In this document: in pieces, positions 1-8,496 of the stretch
How the letters are laid out: the number at the start of each line of letters is the position of its first letter
Numbering within the stretch: the first letter of the stretch is position 1
NCBI RefSeq assembly: GCF_014132355.1
Contig: NZ_BLZO01000070.1
Span: forward strand, 1-64,000
Direction of reading: 5' to 3'
Length of the DNA stretch: 64,000 bases
From: Okeania sp. KiyG1
GTDB taxonomy: Bacteria > Cyanobacteriota > Cyanobacteriia > Cyanobacteriales > Microcoleaceae
The notes under the pieces: generated by a model
The model's database searches: none
What the model was told of the DNA's origin: nothing
What the model saw: only the letters and a program-made list of their open reading frames with translations
Made by a program: the position numbers and the translations under genes

Positions 1-184
1 CTTCTATAGAACCCCTGAGTGGATCTATTTAAAAATATAGGGAGAGTGTGGGGAGTGTGGGGACCCACCCCTAACCCCTCCCTGGAGGGGAATGTGGGAC
101 TGTGGGGACCCACCCTAACCTCCCTGGAGGGGAATGTGGGGACTGTGAGGAGATGGAAGCAAATTTCAACTTGCTAGGGTTGCC

Positions 185-225
185 AGCAGATGCGACTCAC
201 GTCGTCGACGTGAGTCGCATCTGCT
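185..225. repeat. Perfect long inverted repeat (20-bp stem, 1-nt spacer)
   Basis: The arms 185-204 and 206-225 are exact reverse complements around a single T. The core reads GACTCACGTCG-T-CGACGTGAGTC. There is no T-tract after it, so it does not look like a simple terminator. It lies in the gene-free stretch 1-369, which otherwise holds only two copies of a C-rich repeat (ACCCACCCCTAACCCCTCC, 63-81, and a near copy at 109-125). A short open frame crosses this stretch but shows no protein-like features. Confidence 0.85.
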
Positions 226-369
226 TGCCTCCTCTATTCTCGTTCCTGAATTTCGGTCTTCACTCCTCAGTCGTCGGGTCGGACTTCTGCCAAAAGCACA
301 TACCGCCTATAAAGATACGATCGGGGATTCTATACGTTTACTGCTGAGTGCTGAGTGCTGACCGTTTTT

Positions 370-1800
370 TTAACGTCGTACCTTACCTAAAGCGATCGTG
401 ACATCCACAAGCATATTCAATGCTACATCTTTACCAGGACAGATGCGTCCAGCACTACGATCGCCTACGGAATGGAAACCCATGTGGAAAGGGCAAAGAT
501 TTTCTCGGTTGGCATCAAATTGATAGGTTGTCGGACCCCAAAAGTTCTCGTCTAATAATCCTAAGCTGATAGGAATTAATATTTTTGTACCAGTAGGAAA
601 AGTTCGATATCTGCCAGCTATTGTCACTGTAAAAGCATCGGTTGCTATTTTATGGGAGGCGATAACGGGTGCCCAGAGACGGGAACATTCTAAGATATAT
701 AGTCGCACAGACTCTCGGTTGTCGAGGTCAAGTTCATCCCAATAATGAGTAGGGTTAATTTCAGATGTATTTCTACCTTTGTAGGCAGGAAGAGGTCGAT
801 CGCCCATGGCGGTTTGACCAAGATGTAGAGGACCTTGTAAAGCTGCTATACTCATAATAGATGTCATCATTTTGGCTAATTCTCGTCTTGTCATGCCATT
901 ATACTGATCGCTCTGTTCGTTAAAGTTAGCTAAGACAGGAGAATTTTCATATATGGTTGCTGCTTGTTCGATCATCTCTGAAATTTTTCCATGCCCAAAT
1001 ATGTTGAACTTTTCTAAGATACTACTAACACCTGCAAAGTAGCGCAGTGTACCCTGACGTGTATAGTGTAAATCTGTGAGGAAGTCCATTGTACTCTTAT
1101 CATTAGGGTCTAGCTTAAATAAAACATAGTGAAGATATTCAATCAGAAACCGTTTCCAACCCCGCTTATCCTCGCTAAAGAAAGCTTCACCATGACCGTG
1201 AGACATATCTATATAATCTGCTGCTAACTTTTCAATAAGTTGTCTGGCGATCGCATCTTGCTGACGTGTTATTGAGGAGTCATTGAGAATATAATCCTGT
1301 AAACATCTGCGGAAAGCTTCATGGTCATTACTACCTGTTGCTTCTTCGTCTGAAAGTGCCAGTAGGAAAACGTTTCTGCCGCCTACATCTTGATTAGGCA
1401 AATGATTTGCTTCTAGTAGGATGGTGGCTAGGCGGGATGTTCGAGCTTGTGGAGAAGTCAGTGCTGTTTCTATAGCTTCAAATTCTCCCATGACTACCTG
1501 GCCAGCACAACAAAAGTTGGGTCCTAAAACTAGGCGTTTCTGGTCTAGGTATGTAGGAAGATTTGCTGCTAAACCTTCTATCAAGATAATTATTGGCAGC
1601 AAGACTTTGCTAAAGATATTTTCTGGATGTTGAAGTGCCCAGATTTGAAAATTATTCAGCCCAATATCTATCAATGATGCTGTATAGGTTGGTTGTTGTT
1701 TTGGTGGGGTAGTTGAAGTCATATTATTTCTCTGTGTGGTTGTTGAAAAAATGGGGGCATAAGTCGTAAGTAGTCTAACATTTGATGCGAATTTTATCAC
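370..1800 (-). CDS. Cytochrome P450, CYP74-like
   Basis: A P450-fold haem-thiolate protein of 476 residues. The ExxR motif of helix K is ECSR at residues 371-374. The haem-binding loop is GRICPGKDVAL with the likely axial cysteine at residue 454. The sequence after the cysteine (CPGKD) resembles the CAGKD of CYP74 enzymes, which rearrange fatty-acid hydroperoxides without O2 or a reductase. The region where the oxygen-activating AGxDT helix I should lie (about residues 305-325, QGPLHLG) has no acid-threonine pair, which fits that comparison. Substrate is inferred only. An internal ATG at 1722 (residue 27) is an alternative start, because the first 26 residues look unlike the family. No redox partner lies nearby. 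Confidence 0.75.
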   Translation of the reverse strand: MIKFASNVRLLTTYAPIFSTTTQRNNMTSTTPPKQQPTYTASLIDIGLNNFQIWALQHPENIFSKVLLPIIILIEGLAANLPTYLDQKRLVLGPNFCCAGQVVMGEFEAIETALTSPQARTSRLATILLEANHLPNQDVGGRNVFLLALSDEEATGSNDHEAFRRCLQDYILNDSSITRQQDAIARQLIEKLAADYIDMSHGHGEAFFSEDKRGWKRFLIEYLHYVLFKLDPNDKSTMDFLTDLHYTRQGTLRYFAGVSSILEKFNIFGHGKISEMIEQAATIYENSPVLANFNEQSDQYNGMTRRELAKMMTSIMSIAALQGPLHLGQTAMGDRPLPAYKGRNTSEINPTHYWDELDLDNRESVRLYILECSRLWAPVIASHKIATDAFTVTIAGRYRTFPTGTKILIPISLGLLDENFWGPTTYQFDANRENLCPFHMGFHSVGDRSAGRICPGKDVALNMLVDVTIALGKVRR

Positions 1801-2361
1801 CTACATTTCGCAGATAAAATACAGTACTTACGACTATATATAGCGTATATATAATAGACATCTCCAAAAATACTCAAACGCCTATCTTAACTATTTTTAG
1901 TGGGGCAATGTAGCTGCCACACTTGCTCTACCAAAGCCACTCATTAAGATATTTAACTTATATAGTTTTATAGGTATAAGAGATACTTCGTGTTACTAAT
2001 ATAAATATTTATTGTACTTTGCCTTATTATTTTTTATCTCAATTTTTCAGGATTTATACCAATAAAAATTACCTAATTATTAGTCTGATTAAATGGTTGC
2101 ATCTGAATGCAAGAATAAAGTCAAAAATTTATCGCTTTTAGGCAACAGCTCCGAAAGGCAACAGGTAACAGGGAATAGATAAGAAAAAAGTGTTTTTGCT
2201 TGCTATGAGATGCACCCGATTAAATCACATATTATTAGGATTACTTTTTCATAATTATTATCTTTTAAATCGAACTTAAAAATGTAAGATATATATTTAG
2301 TGTGCCTGTGTAAACCCTGAACCAAAGAAATCTTTCGTATTTTCAGCATAATATTAAAGAT
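1801..2361. other. Intergenic, A+T-rich, no gene seen
   Basis: The stretch separates the divergent P450 and ovoA genes and so must hold both promoters, but no clear operator is visible. It contains one copy of the recurring motif TAGACATCTCC (1856-1866, reverse orientation) that recurs in other gaps of this window. Confidence 0.5.
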
Positions 2362-4663
2362 ATGACGAAAAATCCCAATCTAGAGATGACTACACTGCTT
2401 TTGCTGAGGCCGAAGGCAGAGGAAAATCAAGCCGAGCCACTAATAGGAAAGCGCCCGGAGTGGTGGTGGACTGGGCCCCGTCCTACAGAAGTCCTGCACG
2501 CCCTGCCAATGCCAAATCTGGCAACCTGCACGCGACATCAGGTTCTAGACTACTTCAATAACGGCTGGCTGATGACGGAGGTTTTGCTGTCGGCACTACA
2601 GGGCGAACAAGCGTTCCTAGACCCTCCCTATCACCAACTGCGTCATCCTCTAATCTTCTACCTGTGTCACCCAGCTGTACTTTACATCAACAAGCTGCGG
2701 CTGGCTGGACTGATCGGCGAGGCGATCGATCCATACTTCGAGCAATTGTTTGAAACTGGGGTTGACGAGATGTCCTGGGACGATATGTCCAAGAACGAAA
2801 TGGATTGGCCATCAGTCCGTGAGGTGGTCGAGTACAGGCGACGGGCCTACAAGATTGTCCGAGAATTGATCGAAACCATGCCAGCCCTGGAAGAAGGCCA
2901 CGAACCCATCACCATGGAGAATCCCGCCTGGGCACTGTTCCTGGGATTTGAACACGAACGCATCCACATCGAAACCTCCAGCGTCCTCCTGCGAGAGTTG
3001 CCACTGTCAGTTTTGCGTCAGCCAGAAGCATGGCCTACTCCCCACCCTTCAGCTTTTGCAGAAAGTCAGGCGATCGAGAACCAGTTAATTCCTGTTCCTG
3101 CTAGAACAGTTACGGTTGGCAAGCCTTGGGCAGAGCCGTTATTTGGCTGGGACAACGAATATGGTAAGCGACAGGTAAGAGTTCGGAGTTTCCAAGCTAG
3201 TAAATACCTGGTGACTAATCAGGAATTTTATCAGTTCGTTGTTGCTGGTGGATACCAGGAGTCGAAATACTGGACAGAACATGGCTGGGCCTGGCGACAA
3301 AACTGCAACGCTAAATGGCCTACCTTCTGGGTAGCTGACGGGCCTGCCGGGCTGCACCAGTACCGACTACGGACCATCTTCCAGGTGGTGGATATGCCCT
3401 GGTCCTGGCCTGTAGCAGTCAATTGGTACGAGGCCAAGGCTTATTGTGCTTGGAAGACCGAGCAGGACAACAGCCCCATGCCTTATAGGCTGTTGACAGA
3501 AAATGAACATCACCGCCTGCGCGAGGACGATGAGGCAGTGCCTCAGTCAGCAAATTTGCATCTGACCTGGGGGTCGGAAACCCCGGTCAACGCCCTACCT
3601 CCCAACACAAATGGATTTTACGATGTCTTCGGCAACCTCTGGCATTGGTGCGAGGATGACTTTCATCCCCTGGAGGTTCCGAGTACACCGGATCTACGAC
3701 GACTTCAGCACTCCTTGCTTCGATGGCGAGCATAAGATGATCCTGGGCGGGTCTTTTATCAGTACTGGCGATGAAGCTACCCGCTGGGCTAGGTTTCATT
3801 TCCGACCGCACTTCTTCCAGCACGCAGGATTCCGGCTAGCTTGCTCAGAGGAGGGCGATGCCACCTGTGACGCCGTACTGATTCGCAAGAGCAGCGGGGT
3901 CGAAGCCTATGAAGGGGATAAAATTCTGGGAGAGAACCTGATGCTGCATTATGGGTCGGCAGATGAGGCAATGCCCTACAACTTTGGCCCCAAAGATGCG
4001 GTGGGATTTCCCCAACAGATCGCTGCCCTGACCCTGGAGACTTGCTTGAGTCTGGGCATTGAGATGGGGCAAGCCCTGGATGTCGGCTGCGCGGTGGGTG
4101 GCTCAACTTTCGCCCTGGCGCGGGAATTCCAGTCAGTGTTAGGGATCGACCTCAGTGCTACCTTTATAGAAGCTGCCGAGACCCTCCGTCGTGAAGGCCA
4201 ACTGACCTATCGCCGACGGGAGGAGGGGGAAAATACTAGCGTTGCTGAAGCCCAACTTCCTGCAGGTCTGGATCGGGGCCGTGTTACTTTTCGCCGTGCC
4301 GATGCCTGTGCCTTACCACCGGAGTTAGTTGGGTTCGATGCCGTACTAGCTGCTAACCTTCTCTGTCGTTTAGCTAGCCCTCGGGCGTTTCTAGGGCGGT
4401 TGTGTGGTGTCCGTGGGCTGGTACGATCGGGTGGAGTACTGGTGCTGGCAACTCCATTCACCTGGGACGAGCGCTTCACACCACGGGATGCCTGGCTTGG
4501 CGGGCGTGATGGAGAGTCTTCTTTCGCTGCATTACAGGCAGAGTTAGACGGGGATTTTGAACTTCTGGAAACGCGGGATATGCCGTTTCTCATCCGGGAG
4601 CATGGCCGCAAGTTTCAGTATGTAGTAACCCTGGTCAGTATGTGGAAACGGCGTGGTGCCTAA
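2362..4663 (+). pseudogene. ovoA: 5-histidylcysteine sulfoxide synthase OvoA, one frameshift
   Basis: OvoA makes the first bond of ovothiol biosynthesis, joining cysteine sulfur to C5 of histidine with O2 and non-haem iron; its C-terminal methyltransferase then methylates the imidazole. Visible parts are an N-terminal DinB-like domain (about residues 50-210) with the iron motif H198-x3-H202-x-E204 (HERIHIE), an FGE-sulfatase-like domain (about 240-490) and a C-terminal Rossmann methyltransferase with motif ALDVGCAVGGS. The frame of 2362 ends at 3735 with nonsense after DDFHPLE, while the true continuation (YDDFSTPCFDG, ILGGSFISTGDEA) is in the next frame. One extra base lies near 3663-3684, for example in the CCCC run. 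The whole gene is visibly richer in G+C than both neighbours, which suggests transfer. Start chosen at the first ATG after the A+T-rich gap. Confidence 0.9.
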
Positions 4664-5037
4664 TGGTACTTAGACATTTTTTGGCAGAAAAACTGCTTGA
4701 AAGCCAGTCTAGACAAGGGAATTACGTCAAAACCCTAAAAATGGCTAAAAGCCTCGATCATAAAGGATTTATACATTTTAGACGTAAAAACCTCTCCTTG
4801 TCTATATTTGAGCCTATTTTTTGCTGCTATTTTGTGTAAGTCCTGCTAAGGCCTTATTAGTACAATTCTAGCAAAGATTTAAAGCAACGCTGGCTCTTCT
4901 CAATTTAGTATGCTAAAGTGATGGCTAATTTTTCTGAAAGCCTTTCCCCATAAGACTTTTATAGGTTGAGCTTGCAGATTCAGTCCGTAAGTAGCGGGAA
5001 AGCAATTTTAAATAGTCCTTAACATGGAAGTTAAGTC
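4664..5037. other. Intergenic, no gene seen
   Basis: A+T-rich stretch between ovoA and the TerB-like gene. G+C drops sharply right after the ovoA stop, marking the edge of the compositionally distinct segment. No repeat or convincing hairpin was seen. Confidence 0.5.
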
Positions 5038-5982
5038 ATGATAGAGATTTTTAAACAGGTTGTCTACGTTTTAGCCTTTGCGTCATTAGGCATAATAGCG
5101 GTAAAATTATACCTTCTTGCGAATAAAATTTGGACGCGAAAACACGAACGAGCAGTTGCTGAAAGTGTCTCGGTCACTGGATATCTTATGGGTTTGGTGC
5201 CAGACGTAATATTGGCGTTGAACTTTTTAATTGATGGACAGTGGCAGGGTCTGTTCTCCTATGTTTTATTTATTGGTTTTGCAGTCATGTCCATCCTGAT
5301 CGGGTTAAAACTATGGGTTGAAGCAGAGAGAAAAAAAGGATTATGGACGCTCTTAAAACAAGCGTTTCAGCAGGACAAAGAAGAAGCGGGAAATTTGGCT
5401 AAGTCATTTCTGAAGCCATCTGGGGCAAAAACAATTATCAAGATTCTCGGTCAGATTGCTCTGATTGATGAAGTTCTAGAACCGCGAGAAAAAGAGTTTG
5501 TCCAGACTTTTGCCAACAATTGGAACATCAATTTTGACTGGGACGAGTTAACAAGTAACAGAGCAGGTAGCAACAAGGTAAACTATGTTAAGTTGCGTCA
5601 AGACTTTTCTGACTATCTAGCTACTAGTCCACCGGACAAGCAGGTATCCCAATTAAAAGATGTGATCACTGCCTTAATAAACGTTGATGAGGAAGTTTCT
5701 GAACAGGAGCAGTTAATTTTAGGGGAATTGAATGGTCTATTTTCCCGCTATTTGGATCAACACGATAATTTGGAAGTGTATCATGTAGTCGTTGCTCCAC
5801 AGAGCGATCGCCAGGAGGAAGTAATAGCAAATTCATTCCCAGAGCTATCGCGGTATTCTGTAGGTGAAGGTCATGCTTATAATAACGGACCATTTTACTC
5901 CAAGCAATACGCCCAGATAATCTGCGAGCAGTATCGGAGTCTGAATCTTTTCAGCATTGTGGCAGCAAGTTTGCCAGCGTAG
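5038..5982 (+). CDS. Membrane protein with TerB-like domain
   Basis: A 314-residue protein. Three hydrophobic segments (about residues 5-27, 45-65 and 72-92) precede a cytoplasmic-looking helical part at about 130-245 with the acidic helix pattern of TerB/DUF533 domains (LGQIALIDEVLEPREKEFV, then ITALINVDEEVSEQEQLIL). TerB domains are linked to metal or stress response and often bind metal through acidic residues. The tail (about 250-314) is unassigned. It is a single gene with no operon partner, and its function is unknown beyond the domain. Confidence 0.6.
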   Translation: MIEIFKQVVYVLAFASLGIIAVKLYLLANKIWTRKHERAVAESVSVTGYLMGLVPDVILALNFLIDGQWQGLFSYVLFIGFAVMSILIGLKLWVEAERKKGLWTLLKQAFQQDKEEAGNLAKSFLKPSGAKTIIKILGQIALIDEVLEPREKEFVQTFANNWNINFDWDELTSNRAGSNKVNYVKLRQDFSDYLATSPPDKQVSQLKDVITALINVDEEVSEQEQLILGELNGLFSRYLDQHDNLEVYHVVVAPQSDRQEEVIANSFPELSRYSVGEGHAYNNGPFYSKQYAQIICEQYRSLNLFSIVAASLPA

Positions 5983-6139
5983 CTGCAAAGAAAGGCAACA
6001 CTTGACAGAGTGCGATAACCTCCCACTCGACGAGCAATAATCTCCCCGAGTGGGAGCATAAAGTTAAAGACCTACTCTTGGTAGTGCCAATTTCTCGATG
6101 AACCGTGTGGGTGAAAACCTCTGAAGTTGCTGGAACGTA

Positions 6140-6934
6140 ATGAAAATGAAGAAACAAAATCACAAAGATTTCAATTCTCAAACTTCTATACACTATGCCA
6201 ATGTGAGCACTTCTTACAACGAATCCTTTTTCACTGAAGATGGTTCTGACTATCAAAGGTGGCAATTAGATCGTGTGTTGCATCATCTGCGCTTGCAACC
6301 AACAGACCAAGCTATAGACCTGGGATGCGGTACTGGGGTATTTACCAGTGCGCTCTACACCAAAGCGGGGTTAACTAAAAACATCCTCGCTGTCGAGCCA
6401 AGTCAATCTATGTTAAATTTAGCTCAAACTTTGCCCGGTATCGCGATGCATTGCTCTGACGCGCAGAGTTTCGTGCAAGATCGCACCATCCGATATAATA
6501 AGATACTGATGAACGGAGTTATACACCATATCCCTCCAGCAGACTTACCTGAATTATACAGTGGAATATATCGGCAATTGCACCAAGGTGGCATCCTGCT
6601 AACGGTAACAAGACCTGAGATCGTCCACTACCCATTTTTTCAAGCAGCATTGGAACAGTGGCTAAAACAAACACGGGCACATACAGTAGATATTTTAGCC
6701 AAATATATGGAAGAAACTGGCTTCTCAGTTTCTTATCAAACCTACTACTACCCCGTCCAAATTGCTAAAAATAAATGGTTGGAAATGATCCGAAACCGCT
6801 TTTGGTCCACTTTTAGCTATTTTAATGATGAGGAACTGGAAGCGGGCATAACTAAATTGACAACTAAGTATGCTCAAACCGATGTTCTCAAGTTTGAAGA
6901 GGCTTTAATATTTATTGAAGCTGTGAAGAATTAG
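6140..6934 (+). CDS. Class I SAM-dependent methyltransferase
   Basis: 264 residues with SAM motif I AIDLGCGTG at about residues 58-66, an acidic motif II (LAVEPSQSM) and a post-motif region ILMNGVIHHIPPADL typical of UbiE/type-11 small-molecule methyltransferases. The substrate cannot be told. It lies 157 bp after the TerB-like gene and 259 bp before a second, only distantly similar methyltransferase, so the two may be co-located by chance. ATG start; the upstream sequence (GCTGGAACGTA) gives a weak ribosome site. Confidence 0.8.
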   Translation: MKMKKQNHKDFNSQTSIHYANVSTSYNESFFTEDGSDYQRWQLDRVLHHLRLQPTDQAIDLGCGTGVFTSALYTKAGLTKNILAVEPSQSMLNLAQTLPGIAMHCSDAQSFVQDRTIRYNKILMNGVIHHIPPADLPELYSGIYRQLHQGGILLTVTRPEIVHYPFFQAALEQWLKQTRAHTVDILAKYMEETGFSVSYQTYYYPVQIAKNKWLEMIRNRFWSTFSYFNDEELEAGITKLTTKYAQTDVLKFEEALIFIEAVKN

Positions 6935-7193
6935 AGTTATAGCAGTTCTCATTCTTTGTGTGATCTGCTGTCGGAGATTGCTAGCCCGACTGCGTTGGGT
7001 TGCTCGCTAACGGGGAGGGGTAACTCTATTTCGCCTAAGTTACTTGCTAGTCTACCCTCCACGCTGTGCGAAAAATCGCTCCGGACAAATAGGCGATTGT
7101 GCTATACCACATAAATTTGAGAAATGCTATATCCTCTTGTAAAATTTCTCAGTAAAATTGCGCGCGATTGAGCAAACTAAGAAGAGTAAACCC

Positions 7194-7886
7194 ATGCAAG
7201 AAATTCCCTATAGCAAAATTAGACAATGGTTTCAGGAGGATCGTTACCAAGAGCAGTCTGAGTCTGCCTACGGAGATCCTCAAGAACAGCTTCTCAAGTT
7301 CTATAATATGCTTGAATCCTGTGGCGATCTGACTACAGTCTTAGACCTAGGATGTGGCGATGGTAGGAATACCATTGCTTTAGCTCGGAGAGGATATCAT
7401 GTTACCGGAATTGATGTTGCCGGAGAACAAGCATTACTTTACCGTGCTCGCCAAGAATCTCTGGAAAATGTCAGATTTATCACTGGCGATCTAACCCTGT
7501 ATCCTTTTGACAAGGAATCCTATGACTGTGTGTTATGTGCATGTGTTTTACATCTCCTAAGTGCGGAACAGATTGAAGTCGTGGCCTGTAAGGCTAAAAA
7601 AGCTCTCAGACAGGGTGGACTGATTTACCTTGATGTTCTTACCAACATCAAACGAACTTTCAGGGATTCAGGGGAAGAATTTACCTATACTGGATTGGTA
7701 AATTGGTCTGATCGCCAAGCCCAGGATTTTTTCACTAGGCTGTTCTCAAACTGGTCTGTTTTAGATATGTTCTCGTTTCATGAAGAAGGAGATTGGCCTG
7801 TTCAACCGGGGAATGATCCCATTCCTCCCTATCATTATAGTGAAGACTATGTTTGCGTAATTGCCCAAAACACTGCAGATGAGTGA
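7194..7886 (+). CDS. Class I SAM-dependent methyltransferase
   Basis: About 230 residues. Motif I is VLDLGCGDGRNT, motif II GIDVAG, then ITGDLTLYPF and LCACVLHLLS, the order of a type-11/25 methyltransferase (tellurite-resistance TehB-like subgroup is possible). ATG 7194 is preferred to the TTG 36 nt upstream, because AAGAAGAG lies about 9 nt before this ATG and the extra residues (MRAIEQTKKSKP) are not family-like. Substrate unknown. Confidence 0.8.
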   Translation: MQEIPYSKIRQWFQEDRYQEQSESAYGDPQEQLLKFYNMLESCGDLTTVLDLGCGDGRNTIALARRGYHVTGIDVAGEQALLYRARQESLENVRFITGDLTLYPFDKESYDCVLCACVLHLLSAEQIEVVACKAKKALRQGGLIYLDVLTNIKRTFRDSGEEFTYTGLVNWSDRQAQDFFTRLFSNWSVLDMFSFHEEGDWPVQPGNDPIPPYHYSEDYVCVIAQNTADE

Positions 7887-7896
7887 AAATAACGCA

Positions 7897-8124
7897 AAGC
7901 GATTAATTGCTAATAGCGCTAATGTTAATCTTGTCAAAAACAAACAGGGCGCTCCTCTGTTGCATTAAGTTATAGAGTGTCGCCAGACAGAGGTCGCCCA
8001 ACTGTTAATTTTTAACGGTGCTAATGTTAATGCTAGAGACTAAAGCGATCGCTCTGTTTTGCATACAGCAGTAAAATCTAACTTGAAGGAGCTTGTGAAA
8101 TTTTTGCTAGACTGGGGTTATTAA
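7897..8124 (+). pseudogene. Ankyrin-repeat remnant
   Basis: One continuous frame reads as two and a half ankyrin repeats (LIANSANVNLVKNKQGAPLLH, then QLLIFNGANVNARD, then VLHTAVKSNLKELVKFLLD) but is interrupted by TAA at 7966-7968 and 8041-8043. The repeats keep the ANVN / LLH signatures, so the coding origin is clear even though the frame is dead. It has no start codon or N-terminus and directly follows the methyltransferase. It is probably the scrap of a longer ankyrin protein. Confidence 0.75.
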
Positions 8125-8218
8125 CTGTTGAATGAAAATTGTAAAAGCGTAGTTGCTATTATAAGAAAAGTGTTGTTACCTTAAACAGGTAATAACTCTA
8201 ATAAATTATAGCGGGTGA

Positions 8219-8420
8219 ATGCGACTGGTTGACAGACATATTATTAACCGAACACATCAATATTGGCGGGTGTGTGATGAGTTAGCCTTTAAATCAAAAA
8301 ACTTGTACAACCTGGCTAACTATTATTGTCGTCAGCATTTTTTCAAGTGCGGAAAAAGTCTGGATTTAACCAAGCTATATCACGCTACCAAAGATAGCGA
8401 TGCCTATAGAGTATTACCAA
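8219..8420 (+). pseudogene. TnpB (IS200/IS605 OrfB) N-terminal fragment
   Basis: The first about 66 residues (MRLVDRHIINRTHQY, SKNLYNLANYYCRQ, KDSDAYRVLP) match the start of IS1341/IS891-type TnpB, an RNA-guided nuclease of IS200/IS605 elements. The similarity stops after VLP, and the rest of the frame is repeat sequence (CTTCTTCCTT) and antisense of the following secretion gene. The RuvC and zinc-finger parts are absent, so this is an inactive relic. Confidence 0.7.
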
Positions 8421-8496
8421 CGTTCCATTTACGCGAGCGAAAAACTTTCTCTTCTTCTTCCTTCTTCCCTCTTGCTTCTTCCTTCTTCCTTAACAA

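Noticed and set aside
102-347. Open frame over the inverted repeat and C-rich repeats at the window start
   Set aside because: Its sequence is made of repeat units and the palindrome; no protein-like pattern or ribosome site.
7158-7193. TTG start for the second methyltransferase
   Set aside because: ATG 7194 has a better ribosome site and the extra residues are not family-like.
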